This document shows, piece after piece, positions 8,521-17,934 of a stretch of 64,000 bases of DNA. The notes beneath the pieces were generated by a model. It saw only the letters and a list, made by a program, of their open reading frames with translations. It was not told the origin of the DNA and ran no database searches. Source of the stretch: an uncultured Flavobacteriaceae bacterium (GTDB lineage: Bacteria; Bacteroidota; Bacteroidia; Flavobacteriales; Flavobacteriaceae); contig CAJQMT010000021.1 of NCBI GenBank assembly GCA_905479475.1, positions 1 through 64,000 of the forward strand, read 5' to 3'. Position numbers and translations under genes: made by a program. Position 1 is the first letter of the stretch. The number at the start of each line of letters is the position of its first letter.

Positions 8521-9239
8521 AATTCATTTGCCAAAACCAAATCTTCTGGTGTATCAATCCCGACCACTTTGTGCGGAGTTTCTACCATTTTTATTTTTTT
8601 GCCATATTCTAAAAATCGAATGCCTTCCAATTTTTCTGTCGCTTCATTTTGCTGCATAGACATGGTTGTAAAAGCCAACAAGGCTTCTTTTCGGAAGGCA
8701 TAAATCCCAATATGCTTGTAGTAGGTCGTGTCTATTTCTTTATTTCGTGGATATGGAATAGGCGCACGCGAAAAATACAGTACATGATTCTCATTGTCCA
8801 TGACAACTTTCACATTGTTTGGGTTTTCGATCTCTTCCAAAGATTTCATTGGATGTACCAAAGAAGCCAAATCAATATGCTGCTCTACATCCTTTTGAAA
8901 AACCGCTATCAGATCTTGCAAAGGTTCTTTTTTTGTAAACGGTTCATCTCCTTGTACATTTACGATAATATCCGCCTCTACAGCTTTTGCCGCTTCCGCA
9001 ATTCTGTCAGAACCCGTTTCGTGTTCTTCAACACTCACAAAGACTTTTCCGCCATTTTTCAACACTTCTTCTTTGATAATCTCGCTGTCTGTGACCACAT
9101 AGACTTCTTCAAAAAGCCCCGTGTTTACTGTAGCTTCATAAGTTCTAACAATCACGGCTTTCCCCGCCAAACTTTGCATTAATTTTCCGGGAAATCGCGA
9201 AGCACTGTAACGTGCAGGAATCATGGCAATGACTTTCAT
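8511..9239 (-). CDS. kdsB: 3-deoxy-manno-octulosonate cytidylyltransferase
   Basis: 242 residues, normal length. It activates KDO with CTP to CMP-KDO for the lipopolysaccharide inner core. The nucleotide-binding N-terminus IPARYSASRFPGKLM, VVTDSE, the QGDEPF motif and KHIGIYAFR are all present. It overlaps the downstream HAD phosphatase by 10 bases and lies 25 bases after the peptide-binding lipoprotein gene. Confidence 0.95.
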   Translation of the reverse strand: MKVIAMIPARYSASRFPGKLMQSLAGKAVIVRTYEATVNTGLFEEVYVVTDSEIIKEEVLKNGGKVFVSVEEHETGSDRIAEAAKAVEADIIVNVQGDEPFTKKEPLQDLIAVFQKDVEQHIDLASLVHPMKSLEEIENPNNVKVVMDNENHVLYFSRAPIPYPRNKEIDTTYYKHIGIYAFRKEALLAFTTMSMQQNEATEKLEGIRFLEYGKKIKMVETPHKVVGIDTPEDLVLANELWK

Positions 9240-9264
9240 AAAGTTCTTTTCTTAGTGTGTAAAG

Positions 9265-10923
9265 TTAATTGTTTTCTTCTAAAAACGCCTCCTTTACCTC
9301 ATTTTTGAAAGCTGCTGTTTTCAACTTTTGAACGTGCTTTAAATGGAGGTGGTTGATAGGATTGATCCCTAAGTTTTTTATGTTTTTGCGTGTAAAACGC
9401 AATGCAACGTCGTAATACAAAGGAACCACGGGGGCCTCTTCAATCAAAATACGATCCATTTTTTGATACAGCAAATGACGTTGTTTGGCAGCTGTCAGTT
9501 GATTCGCAGCTGCATACAAACTGTCAAATTTTTTGTTTTCGAAATGGGTGTAATTTGGACCGTTTGGAGAAAAATAGTCGCTGTGAAAAATAAACAAATA
9601 GTTTTCCGCATCTGGATAATCGGCAATCCAACTACCTCGGTACATACTCAGCTGTCCTTTTACCTTGGCTTGACGCAAAGTAGACGGTGGCAACACATTT
9701 ACGTCAATTGTCAACCCAACTTTCTTCAAAGCACGCTGAATATAGGCACAAAGATCAACATACTGACTGTCCGTACTAATTGTTATGGTCGGGTTTTCAT
9801 CCCCTGTTTCTTCTATATAGGACTGCACCAATTGCCGCGCCTTTTCCGGATTGAAATCGTACCCTTGTTCGTTGCAAAAAGAAGGCAATCCTTTCGGAAT
9901 AAACCCATGAACTGCCGGCGTCCCAATACCGTTCCTCAAATACAAAATCATTTTTTCACGATCAAACCCATGGTTCATGGCCTGTCTAATTTTTTTTGAA
10001 TGCACTGCTTTTTCTTCTGTTTGATCCAAACAAAACCCAAGATATTCCGTATTCAAAAAAGGACTAGAAATCAAATTAATTTTCTGAGCATAACGCGCTT
10101 GAAGCTTTCCTTCTTGTGTCAACAAATCATCTTTATAAGAAACATCAATACTATTTAAAAAATCTAAATTCCCTTGGATAAATTGCAAAAATTCACTCTG
10201 TTTGTCTGGTAAAAAAGAAATAGACACAGCTTCTAAATAAGGCAAGCTATTTCCCTTGACATCCTTTTCATAATAAAGTGGATTTTTTCTAAAAATTAGT
10301 TTGGTGTTTTCCACCCACAATTTAAATTGAAAAGGACCTGTTCCAATGGGATTTGAACGAAATTCATCCCCAAAAAAAGTGACCGCTTCTTTTGGAACAA
10401 CAGCACAATAATTCATGCTCAACAAGCTTAGAAAGGGAGGAAAAGCTTGTTTCAATCGAATTCTAAAAACATGTTTTGCCACCGCTTCAAAAGAAGCCAC
10501 ATAATTCAATACCCATTTTCCAGGAGAAGCTACTTTTGAATCCTTCAAACGATGGAAACTGTACTCAAAATCTGCCGCAGTTACAGCTCGAGTTTTTTCA
10601 AGCCCAAACAAGTCGTGCTTGTGAAACAAAACATCCTCTCTTAAAAAAAAAGAATACTCCAATCCATTTTCTGAAATTTTCCATGATTTTGCAATATCAG
10701 GCAAAACTTGCAAAGAATCGTTCAACTGCACCAAACCATTGAACAATTGTGAAGTCGCCCAAATTGTCCGCAAATCCTTTGAAAATGCAGGATCCAAAGT
10801 AGTAATATTCGCATGCTCATTGTATCGAAAAACTTGAGAATCGTCGAATTTTTTTCCTTTTTCCACGCAAGAAATCGCGAACCAGAACAAACCCAAAAGA
10901 AATACCGATAATTTTTGCAACAT
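9265..10923 (-). CDS. oligopeptide-binding lipoprotein (SBP family 5)
   Basis: 552 residues. The N-terminus is a lipoprotein signal with lipobox AISC (Cys19). The rest matches the family 5 extracellular solute-binding proteins (DppA/OppA): early TTLDPAFSKDLRTIWATSQLFNGL, then NPIGTGPFQFK, RQAMNHGFDREKMI and the late YRGSWIADYPDAENYLF. Such proteins deliver peptides to an ABC importer. No permease or ATPase gene lies beside it, so its partners must be elsewhere or it acts alone. It is first in the minus-strand series leading to kdsB. Confidence 0.88.
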   Translation of the reverse strand: MLQKLSVFLLGLFWFAISCVEKGKKFDDSQVFRYNEHANITTLDPAFSKDLRTIWATSQLFNGLVQLNDSLQVLPDIAKSWKISENGLEYSFFLREDVLFHKHDLFGLEKTRAVTAADFEYSFHRLKDSKVASPGKWVLNYVASFEAVAKHVFRIRLKQAFPPFLSLLSMNYCAVVPKEAVTFFGDEFRSNPIGTGPFQFKLWVENTKLIFRKNPLYYEKDVKGNSLPYLEAVSISFLPDKQSEFLQFIQGNLDFLNSIDVSYKDDLLTQEGKLQARYAQKINLISSPFLNTEYLGFCLDQTEEKAVHSKKIRQAMNHGFDREKMILYLRNGIGTPAVHGFIPKGLPSFCNEQGYDFNPEKARQLVQSYIEETGDENPTITISTDSQYVDLCAYIQRALKKVGLTIDVNVLPPSTLRQAKVKGQLSMYRGSWIADYPDAENYLFIFHSDYFSPNGPNYTHFENKKFDSLYAAANQLTAAKQRHLLYQKMDRILIEEAPVVPLYYDVALRFTRKNIKNLGINPINHLHLKHVQKLKTAAFKNEVKEAFLEENN

Positions 10924-11059
10924 ACTGCGAAGATACTAAATTAAGACTGTTGTATACTTCGGCCAAGAATCTTCCTTTTAGGAAAACCAAACTATCCTTT
11001 TTTTCTATTCAAACTTAAAAATATAAAACTTATTTTTGCAATCGCGAATTTATCAAAGT

Positions 11060-12394
11060 ATGCACACCCAGAAAAAAGTAGCTTTTTATACACTCGGATG
11101 TAAATTGAATTTTTCAGAAACATCCACCATTGCTCGTAATTTTACAGACGTTGGATTTGAACGCGTGGGTTTCGAAGAAGTTGCCGATATTTACGTAATC
11201 AATACCTGTTCAGTAACTGAAAATGCAGATAAAAGATTCAAAAGCATTGTGAAAAATGCCTTGAAAAAAAATGACGATGCTTTTCTCATTGCCGTAGGAT
11301 GCTATGCACAGCTGAAACCTGAAGAACTGGCAAATGTAGGCGGTGTAGATCTCGTTTTGGGCGCTACTGAAAAATTCAAAGTAACCGATTACATCAACGA
11401 CCTTTCGAAAAATGACATGGGAGAAGTGCATTCCTGTGAAATTTCAGAAGCAGATTTTTATGTAGGCTCCTACTCTATTGGAGATAGAACCCGTGCTTTT
11501 TTAAAAGTACAAGACGGTTGTGATTACAAATGTACCTATTGCACAATTCCACTAGCGAGAGGAATTTCAAGAAGTGACACCCTAGAGAATGTCCTAAAAA
11601 ATGCAAAAGAGATTTCTGAAAAAGGCATTCAAGAAATTGTACTTACCGGTGTCAATATTGGTGATTATGGAAAAGGTGAATTTGGAAATAAAAAACACGA
11701 ACATACGTTTTTTGAATTGGTACAAGCGCTCGACAAAGTAGAAGGTATCAAACGCTTGCGTATTTCTTCTATAGAACCCAACCTCTTGAAAGATGAAACG
11801 ATTGATTTCGTAGCCCATTCCAATAGTTTTGTGCCGCATTTCCACATTCCTTTACAAAGCGGAAGTAACACCTTGTTGAAATTGATGAAACGAAGGTATT
11901 TGAAACAAGTATACACTGACCGAGTCCAGCATATCAAAAAAAGGATGCCCAATGCCTGCATTGGAGTAGATGTCATTGTTGGTTTTCCAGGAGAAACAGA
12001 CGCGCTTTTTTTAGAAACCTACCAGTATTTGAATGAATTGGATATTTCCTACTTGCATGTTTTTACCTATTCTGAAAGACCCAATACAGAAGCCGCTGAA
12101 ATGGGGCAAATTGTACCGCTAAAAACACGAAAAAAAAGAAGTAAAATGCTTCGTGGACTTTCTGTAAAAAAGAGACGTGCTTTCTATGAAAGTCAATTGA
12201 ACACTCCTCAGACTGTTCTTTTTGAAAACGAAAACAAAGAAGGTTATATTCATGGTTTCACAGAGAATTACGTCAAAGTCAAAACCCCTTGGAACCCAGC
12301 TTTGGTAAATACCACACACCGTGTTGAATTGTCAAAGATTGACGAAGATGGTACGGTACGATTTGATTGGCTCGAACCTACACTGACAAAGTAA
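11060..12394 (+). CDS. mtaB: tRNA threonylcarbamoyladenosine methylthiotransferase MtaB
   Basis: 444 residues from the ATG at 11060; a TTG 24 bases upstream is in frame but less likely. MtaB adds a methylthio group to t6A37 of ANN-decoding tRNAs. The N-terminal UPF0004 domain carries three cluster cysteines (TLGCKLNFSET, NTCSVTENAD, AVGCYAQ). The radical SAM motif is CDYKCTYC, followed by TGVNIGDYG and VDVIVGFPGE. A TRAM-like RNA-binding tail ends the protein. The subfamily (MtaB rather than MiaB or RimO) is judged from the overall motif wording. Confidence 0.9.
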   Translation: MHTQKKVAFYTLGCKLNFSETSTIARNFTDVGFERVGFEEVADIYVINTCSVTENADKRFKSIVKNALKKNDDAFLIAVGCYAQLKPEELANVGGVDLVLGATEKFKVTDYINDLSKNDMGEVHSCEISEADFYVGSYSIGDRTRAFLKVQDGCDYKCTYCTIPLARGISRSDTLENVLKNAKEISEKGIQEIVLTGVNIGDYGKGEFGNKKHEHTFFELVQALDKVEGIKRLRISSIEPNLLKDETIDFVAHSNSFVPHFHIPLQSGSNTLLKLMKRRYLKQVYTDRVQHIKKRMPNACIGVDVIVGFPGETDALFLETYQYLNELDISYLHVFTYSERPNTEAAEMGQIVPLKTRKKRSKMLRGLSVKKRRAFYESQLNTPQTVLFENENKEGYIHGFTENYVKVKTPWNPALVNTTHRVELSKIDEDGTVRFDWLEPTLTK

Positions 12395-12465
12395 TTTGTT
12401 TATTTTATTTGAAATTCCCCAAACATTCCCCAACTTTGAATCACAGAACCATTGAACACTATGTT

Positions 12466-13128
12466 TTGAATTCGAAAAAAAAACACCTCTATTTCATTCC
12501 AGGAACTGCCGCCAATTCGAACATCTTTGAGCGTATTGAATTGCCTTCTGACACCTTTGAACTGCATTTTATAGAATGGTTGATTCCCACTTCTAAAAAT
12601 GAAAAAATAGAAGACTATGCCCTACGAATGTGTTCACAAGTACAACACAAAAACCCTATTCTCATTGGGGTATCCTTTGGAGGTATTGTCGCGCAAGAAA
12701 TGAGCAAAATCATGGCATGTGAACAAATTATCCTCATTTCAAGCATCAAAAACCGAAATGAACTTCCAAAAAGTTTAGCGTTGATAAAAAAAACCAAAGC
12801 CTACAAATTATTCCCTAGTTATATTATTCCAACACTTGAGATTATTGCAGCAAAATTGTTTGGTGAAAAAGCAAAAAAACGCATCCACATCTACAAGAAT
12901 TATTTGTCCTTTAGAAATCCCCTATATTTGAATTGGGCAATCAAACAGGTCTTGTGTTGGAAACAAAACAATAGCCTCCCCAATTGCCTCCATATCCATG
13001 GGGACCAAGACCCTATCTTCCCAATGAAATATATCCAAAATTGTATCGCCATTAAAAATGGTTCGCATATCATGATTCTTACCAAGGCAAAAGAAATCAG
13101 TAAAATTCTAAACAACAAGCTCCAGTAG
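12466..13128 (+). CDS. alpha/beta hydrolase
   Basis: About 220 residues if translation begins at TTG 12466 (NSKKKHLYFIPGTAAN). In-frame TTGs at 12436 and 12367 would extend it, the latter overlapping mtaB, and no ATG is available near the start. The fold is clear: HLYFIPGTAAN with the oxyanion region, nucleophile elbow GVSFGG (Ser), HGDQDPIF (Asp) and NGSHIMI (His). Substrate unknown. It closely follows mtaB on the same strand. Confidence 0.75.
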   Translation: MNSKKKHLYFIPGTAANSNIFERIELPSDTFELHFIEWLIPTSKNEKIEDYALRMCSQVQHKNPILIGVSFGGIVAQEMSKIMACEQIILISSIKNRNELPKSLALIKKTKAYKLFPSYIIPTLEIIAAKLFGEKAKKRIHIYKNYLSFRNPLYLNWAIKQVLCWKQNNSLPNCLHIHGDQDPIFPMKYIQNCIAIKNGSHIMILTKAKEISKILNNKLQ

Positions 13129-13285
13129 ACGGTTTTTTTTATAATTTTGAGTTCTTGCGACTCCTCACCTCTAATTTAACTTTCAAAAAACAATAGCGTT
13201 TTTTTACGGATATTTTTTCCACAATCTCTTTTATTAAAAAATCAAATATAAGCGACAAGCCCCTACGATTCACACATAAAATTTG

Positions 13286-13293
13286 TATTTTTG
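13286..13293 (+). promoter_or_regulatory. possible -7 element (TATTTTTG)
   Basis: Matches TAnnTTTG, but it ends only 5 bases before the prfB ATG, which would give a nearly leaderless message. A related TAAAATTTG lies 8 bases further up. Either could be the real element. Confidence 0.3.
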
Positions 13294-13298
13294 TTTTC

Positions 13299-14405
13299 AT
13301 GATTGCACATGAACAACTTGGCAAATTAACGGACAGAATCGACAAACTTCGATCCTATCTTGACATCGATAAAAAAAAGATTCTGATTCAAAATGAAGAA
13401 GAAAAGAGTGCCAACCCCGATTTTTGGAACAACCCCAAAGAGGCCGAATTGGTAATGAAAAATCTGCGAGGACTTAAGAAGTGGGTCAATGATTACGAAA
13501 AAATTGTCGGATTGAAAGACGATTTGTCTGTGGTACTTGATTATTTCAGAGAAGGAGAAGCCACAGAAGAAGAGGTAAAGCAATTGGAAAGTGAATTGGT
13601 GCAATGTCTAGAAGCCATTGAATTCAGAAACATGCTCTCTGACGAAGGAGATGATTTGAGTGCTGTGATACAAGTCACTGCAGGTGCCGGTGGCACGGAA
13701 AGCTGTGACTGGGCTCAAATGTTGATACGCATGTACATGATGTGGTCCAAAAAACAGGGATACAAATTAAAAGAACTGAACTACCAAGAAGGAGATGTCG
13801 CTGGTGTCAAAACAGTCACCCTTGAAGTCAATGGAGATTTTGCTTTTGGCTATCTCAAGGGCGAAAATGGAGTACATCGTTTGGTGCGTATTTCTCCTTT
13901 TGATAGCAACGCCAAAAGACACACCTCCTTTGCATCTGTTTATGTCTATCCTTTGGTAGATGATAGTATTGAAATAACCATCAATCCTGCCGATATTGAT
14001 ATCACCACAGCCCGCTCTAGTGGTGCTGGTGGACAAAACGTCAACAAGGTTGAAACAAAAGTTCAACTAACGCATAAACCTTCTGGAATTCAAATTTCAT
14101 GCTCAGAAACTCGCTCTCAACATGAAAATCGTGACCGTGCTATGCAAATGTTAAAATCACAGTTGTATGAAATTGAACTTAGAAAACAACAGGAAGCCCG
14201 AAGTGATATCGAAGCAAGCAAAATGAAAATTGAGTGGGGAAGCCAAATTCGAAATTATGTCATGCATCCCTATAAACTTGTAAAAGATGTACGCACTTCT
14301 TATGAGACTGGGAACGTAGATGCTATCATGAATGGAGAAATTGATGCTTTCTTAAAAGCCTTTTTAATGCTCTATTCACAAAGCAAACAAACGAACGACT
14401 TGTAA
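13299..14405 (+). CDS. prfB: peptide chain release factor 2
   Basis: 368 residues in one uninterrupted frame. RF2 recognises UGA and UAA in the ribosomal A site. The stop-recognition tripeptide SPF is at 199-201 and the peptidyl-tRNA-hydrolysis motif GGQ at 244-246. Most bacterial prfB genes carry a programmed +1 frameshift (slippery CTT TGA) near codon 25. Here the corresponding place reads TAT CTT GAC (codons 20-22) without the extra T and without the upstream AGGGGG, so the autoregulatory frameshift is absent. Its own -7-like elements lie just upstream. Confidence 0.95.
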   Translation: MIAHEQLGKLTDRIDKLRSYLDIDKKKILIQNEEEKSANPDFWNNPKEAELVMKNLRGLKKWVNDYEKIVGLKDDLSVVLDYFREGEATEEEVKQLESELVQCLEAIEFRNMLSDEGDDLSAVIQVTAGAGGTESCDWAQMLIRMYMMWSKKQGYKLKELNYQEGDVAGVKTVTLEVNGDFAFGYLKGENGVHRLVRISPFDSNAKRHTSFASVYVYPLVDDSIEITINPADIDITTARSSGAGGQNVNKVETKVQLTHKPSGIQISCSETRSQHENRDRAMQMLKSQLYEIELRKQQEARSDIEASKMKIEWGSQIRNYVMHPYKLVKDVRTSYETGNVDAIMNGEIDAFLKAFLMLYSQSKQTNDL

Positions 14406-14453
14406 ACAACGAAAAACCTGATTGAAAAAAACGAACCGAAAGAAGAAAATAAA

Positions 14454-14795
14454 ATGATAAAAGTTTATCACAACCCTCGTTGCAAAAAAAGTCGTGAAGG
14501 AATTGCTTTTTTAGATGACGCACAAATAGATTTTGAAATTGTCAAATATTTGGAAACACCTCCTAATATTCATGAAGTCAAAGAACTCTTGAAAAAACTA
14601 TGCTATACACCTATTCAATTGGTTCGAAAAAATGAAGCTGTATGGAAAGAAAACTTTAAAGGAAAAGAAATGTCTGACAACGAGATTATCCATGCCTTAG
14701 CAAATTTCCCTAAATTAATAGAACGTCCCATTGTTGTTTATAAAAACAAAGCTGTAGTCGCAAGACCCACTGACGCAATCCAAGAGTTATTGTAA
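14454..14795 (+). CDS. ArsC/Spx-family protein, arsenate reductase type
   Basis: 113 residues. Thioredoxin-like ArsC family with the active-site Cys10 in YHNPRCKKSREG. The arginines of the family are in LVRKNE, ERPIVV and ARPTDAI. The usual CxxS wording is CKKS, as in many flavobacterial members. Glutaredoxin-linked arsenate reduction is the family function, but no other ars gene is near and a housekeeping role is equally possible. It starts 48 bases after prfB. Confidence 0.75.
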   Translation: MIKVYHNPRCKKSREGIAFLDDAQIDFEIVKYLETPPNIHEVKELLKKLCYTPIQLVRKNEAVWKENFKGKEMSDNEIIHALANFPKLIERPIVVYKNKAVVARPTDAIQELL

Positions 14796-14851
14796 TTTAA
14801 AAAAACAAAACCGTCAGAAAATATATTTAAAAAATCCCCTAAGAGAATCAA

Positions 14852-16159
14852 ATGAAAATTAAGAAAAAAGGCGTTTGGAAAAGTTGGAATGAAAACATAC
14901 AACATTCCTACGAGAATCTTTACCAAATTACAACAGAAGCAGAATTACAAAAAATCATCAAAGAATCGGAAAAAGTACGATTTTTCGGAAACAAGCAGTC
15001 CTCCGCAGATATTGGTGCAGGGATAAATACGTTGATTGATATCCGTTCTTATGATAAAATTCTTTCTTACAACGAGGAACAAAAACACATTACCGTACAA
15101 GCTGGGATCAAACTCGTTGACCTGATCGAAGCTGTGGAAGCCAAAGGATGGTGCATTCCATGCTTACCGGACATCAACACCGTAACGCTCGGAGGCGCAC
15201 TGGCCACGGGAACACACGGAACAAGCGGAAAATTACTAGCGAGCTACGTACATACATTCCGAGTAATATTAGCAGACGGTTCCCTGAAAGAAATCACAGA
15301 AAAAGAAGAACTCATGGATGCATTCCGTGTTTCTTTGGGTGTTTTGGGTGTGTACTCGACTGTCACCTTTGCTTGTGAAACGAACTACACCCTGCACGTA
15401 AAAGAAGAACCTCAAAAAGACAGTAATTGGCTAGAAAGTATTTCTACCAATTTGACAAAATTTGATTTCCTGCGAATTCTGTGGCTTCCTCATACAGGAA
15501 AAGGATACCAAATTACCGGTGAAAAAGTTCCAGCAGAAAAAGAAATTTCTGAGAATTTAGGACCTAAATATTTGCAGTATCGCCGATCATTTTCCAAGCT
15601 TCTATACAAATACACGCATATTTTCCCTTGGATTACGGCAATCGCTAATAAAATTTTGGGACGCCTTTTTTTTAGCAGCAAAAGAGAACTCAAAGGATCC
15701 TTGTACCAAGCAACCGTTACCAAATCGAGAGGTTCGACAATTGAATTGGCGGAATGGACCGTAGACCTTGCTGTTTTTCCCCAAGTTTTCCAAGAATTGA
15801 AGAAAACCATCAACCAATGGAGCAACAATTCCTTTATTCACATTCCAATGGACGTTCGATTTTTAGAAAAAGACAGTTCTTGGCTGAGTTATGCCTATGG
15901 CAAAAATACTGTTACGATGGGATGCGTCTCTAGAAATGCATCAACAGCAGACAGTTATGAAGCTTTTAAAACCATTGAAAAAATATTTATAAAATACGGA
16001 GGCCGCCCGCACTGGGGAAAACGTTTCGAAGCCAAAGATGCACAATTGAATGAAATTTATCCAAAGTGGAGCGATTTTAAAAAATTGCGAAAAGAGCTCG
16101 ATCCTACCAATAAATTCTTGAATGGATATTTAAAGCAAGTTTTCAATGAAACCACTTAA
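14852..16159 (+). CDS. FAD-binding sugar-lactone oxidase-like protein
   Basis: 435 residues. An N-terminal FAD_binding_4 domain (VRFFGNKQS, then PDINTVTLGGALATGTHGTS with the flavin-contacting glycines and His) is followed by a D-arabinono-1,4-lactone-oxidase domain ending in RPHWGKRFEA and LDPTNKFLNGYL. Relatives oxidise aldonolactones or sugar alcohols with oxygen or another acceptor. The actual substrate cannot be told from sequence. No signal peptide is seen. The HAD phosphatase gene begins 9 bases after its stop, so the two are one transcription unit. Confidence 0.82.
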   Translation: MKIKKKGVWKSWNENIQHSYENLYQITTEAELQKIIKESEKVRFFGNKQSSADIGAGINTLIDIRSYDKILSYNEEQKHITVQAGIKLVDLIEAVEAKGWCIPCLPDINTVTLGGALATGTHGTSGKLLASYVHTFRVILADGSLKEITEKEELMDAFRVSLGVLGVYSTVTFACETNYTLHVKEEPQKDSNWLESISTNLTKFDFLRILWLPHTGKGYQITGEKVPAEKEISENLGPKYLQYRRSFSKLLYKYTHIFPWITAIANKILGRLFFSSKRELKGSLYQATVTKSRGSTIELAEWTVDLAVFPQVFQELKKTINQWSNNSFIHIPMDVRFLEKDSSWLSYAYGKNTVTMGCVSRNASTADSYEAFKTIEKIFIKYGGRPHWGKRFEAKDAQLNEIYPKWSDFKKLRKELDPTNKFLNGYLKQVFNETT

Positions 16160-16168
16160 AAACAAAAA

Positions 16169-16837
16169 ATGAGTACAATTCAACTTCCTCCTGCTGTTTT
16201 ATTTGATTTTGACGGTGTTGTAGTCGATAGCTTTCAAGTGCACTTCCAAGCATGGCAAAGTGCCTATTACGAATTGTTTGGAGAATCTAGGTTAGACTTC
16301 CCTCACAAAGAACTATCTGGAAAATCTCCGTTACTCATTGCCGAATATATCTGTGAACGGGCGGGACAAAAAGAAAAAACAGCACGCTATTTTTCCACAA
16401 AAGCTGACCATTTGCACAGCAATACCGAACCTCCTACGCTACTTCCAGGTGTAAAAGAGATACAGTCGTTTTTAGACGAAAAAAAAATCCCACATGGCAT
16501 CGCGAGCAATGCTACCCGAAATTTTATTGGAAACAGCATCTCACAATTACAACTTGGTTTTTCAAAGTACCTTGGTATTGAAGATTACACCTATCCAAAA
16601 CCCCATCCGGAAGCCTATCTCTCACTCGCAAAACACTTAGAAGTAGCACCTGAAGACTATGAAAAAACATGGGTTTTTGAAGACAGTATTACAGGAACCG
16701 AGGCTGCAAAAAAAGCAGGTATGTTTCCTGTTGGCATCCTTACAATAAACTCTGAGGACACCATGAAAGAAGCTGGAAGTAAACTGGTATTTCCTACTCT
16801 ATTAGAAGCTTGGCAATTTCTAAAAAAAGACCATTGA
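16169..16837 (+). CDS. HAD phosphatase, beta-phosphoglucomutase-like
   Basis: 222 residues. Motif I FDFDGVVVDSF, a helical cap with KELSGKSPL, motif II GIASNATRNF, motif III YPKPHPEAYL and motif IV VFEDSITGTEAAKKAGM. This is the beta-phosphoglucomutase / sugar-phosphatase branch. Its tight coupling to the lactone oxidase-like gene suggests a shared sugar substrate, which is inference only. Confidence 0.83.
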   Translation: MSTIQLPPAVLFDFDGVVVDSFQVHFQAWQSAYYELFGESRLDFPHKELSGKSPLLIAEYICERAGQKEKTARYFSTKADHLHSNTEPPTLLPGVKEIQSFLDEKKIPHGIASNATRNFIGNSISQLQLGFSKYLGIEDYTYPKPHPEAYLSLAKHLEVAPEDYEKTWVFEDSITGTEAAKKAGMFPVGILTINSEDTMKEAGSKLVFPTLLEAWQFLKKDH

Positions 16838-16880
16838 CACTATTTATTTTGAAATAGAAAGTATTTCAGGCCTATTGATT

Positions 16881-17360
16881 CTAAAGAACTTGCAGTTCTT
16901 CCAATTCTATTTTGAAATCGTACTGTAAATCTTCGTGCAAAGCACTGATTTTTTTTTCGATGGACAACAATTCGCGTTGGTACAAATTTCGAAGCAAAAG
17001 ATTGTACTGAATGGAAGGACGGACTGCTTTTAGTTTTTCACAGAAATACAACAACAAAGAAACTTCTGTTTCCTTGTTTTTAGCATACCTAATATTGGTC
17101 TTTACCCCTCTTAACACTTTACGAATCGTCTTTTTCATATAGAAATAGCTTTTCGTATTAATTGCCTCAAACTGATCATCTATTTCTTGCTGTATGGTAA
17201 ATAAAAAACTGTCTTGATCATTGGCTTCAAAAAGTAAATACGTAAGTAATTCTTTGTTCTCTTTTTTGAACTTTGCCAACTGCAAACACAAAGACAATAA
17301 TTCTTCTCTTTCAGCGTGCATTAATTCTGATTTTAGTTCACGTAAAGAAGCGGCTTTCAT
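16881..17360 (-). CDS. conserved helical protein of unknown function
   Basis: 159 residues, predicted all-helical, highly charged, no signal or membrane segment. It reads well as a real gene (ATG at 17360, AT-rich leader, normal amino acid mix). It may belong with the 53-residue membrane protein upstream, but the terminator at 17487-17520 separates them. I do not recognise a family. Confidence 0.65.
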   Translation of the reverse strand: MKAASLRELKSELMHAEREELLSLCLQLAKFKKENKELLTYLLFEANDQDSFLFTIQQEIDDQFEAINTKSYFYMKKTIRKVLRGVKTNIRYAKNKETEVSLLLYFCEKLKAVRPSIQYNLLLRNLYQRELLSIEKKISALHEDLQYDFKIELEELQVL

Positions 17361-17486
17361 TGTTAAAAATTAAGGATTAAAAAGGCAAAATACAAAAAAT
17401 TAAGACTGCCTGAACAACTCAGAATGATCAAATTTCGCTTACCGTCGTGGAGACCGCACTTTATTTTTTAAAAGCTGTCATAAAAA

Positions 17487-17520
17487 AAGGGACTGCAATA
17501 CTTTACAGTCCCTTTTTTTA
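17487..17520 (-). terminator. rho-independent terminator
   Basis: Stem GGGACTG / CAGTCCC with A and T runs on both sides, directly after the stop of the 53-residue membrane protein on the minus strand. It could work in either direction. Confidence 0.85.
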
Positions 17521-17535
17521 CTTTTTGAAAAGCAA

Positions 17536-17697
17536 TTATTTTTTCGCCTTCGCTTCTTTTCTCAATTGAAAGTTTTCCATTACCGTACCACCAATCCAGT
17601 AAGGCACTACAAAGGTTAACAAAAATATCAACAACCAAAAACCAGCTGTAAACACAAAAAGAAAAGCTAAAAATCCGAAGTATTGTGATGCGTCCAT
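17536..17697 (-). CDS. small membrane protein (53 residues)
   Basis: A short frame from the ATG at 17697 to TAA at 17536. The product begins MDASQYFGFL, has one long hydrophobic segment (residues 8-32) rich in Phe and Leu, then VPYWIGGTVM and a basic tail (LRKEAKAKK). This is a typical single-span inner-membrane peptide with a cytoplasmic basic end. A good terminator follows at once, which supports it being expressed. Function unknown. Confidence 0.65.
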   Translation of the reverse strand: MDASQYFGFLAFLFVFTAGFWLLIFLLTFVVPYWIGGTVMENFQLRKEAKAKK

Positions 17698-17848
17698 AAT
17701 TATTTTGACTAATAGTTTAAACTATTGCAAAAATACTACTTTTTTCAAAATACCAACCATTTTTAACCGCTATTTTTCTGGAGTCGTAAAAAGAAAAATC
17801 ACCTTTACAAAAAAATAAAATTCGCACGCTCTAGAGAAGTGCATTTCG

Positions 17849-17856
17849 TATATTTG
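17849..17856 (+). promoter_or_regulatory. -7 promoter element (TATATTTG)
   Basis: Exact TAnnTTTG match 78 bases before the fumC ATG. No TTG at the usual -33 distance was found. Confidence 0.5.
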
Positions 17857-17934
17857 TAATGTTTTACAAAGTATTGGCTTGACAGAGCAAATATTTAGTC
17901 ATAAAAAACATACAAATTCGCAAACATACCAAAG

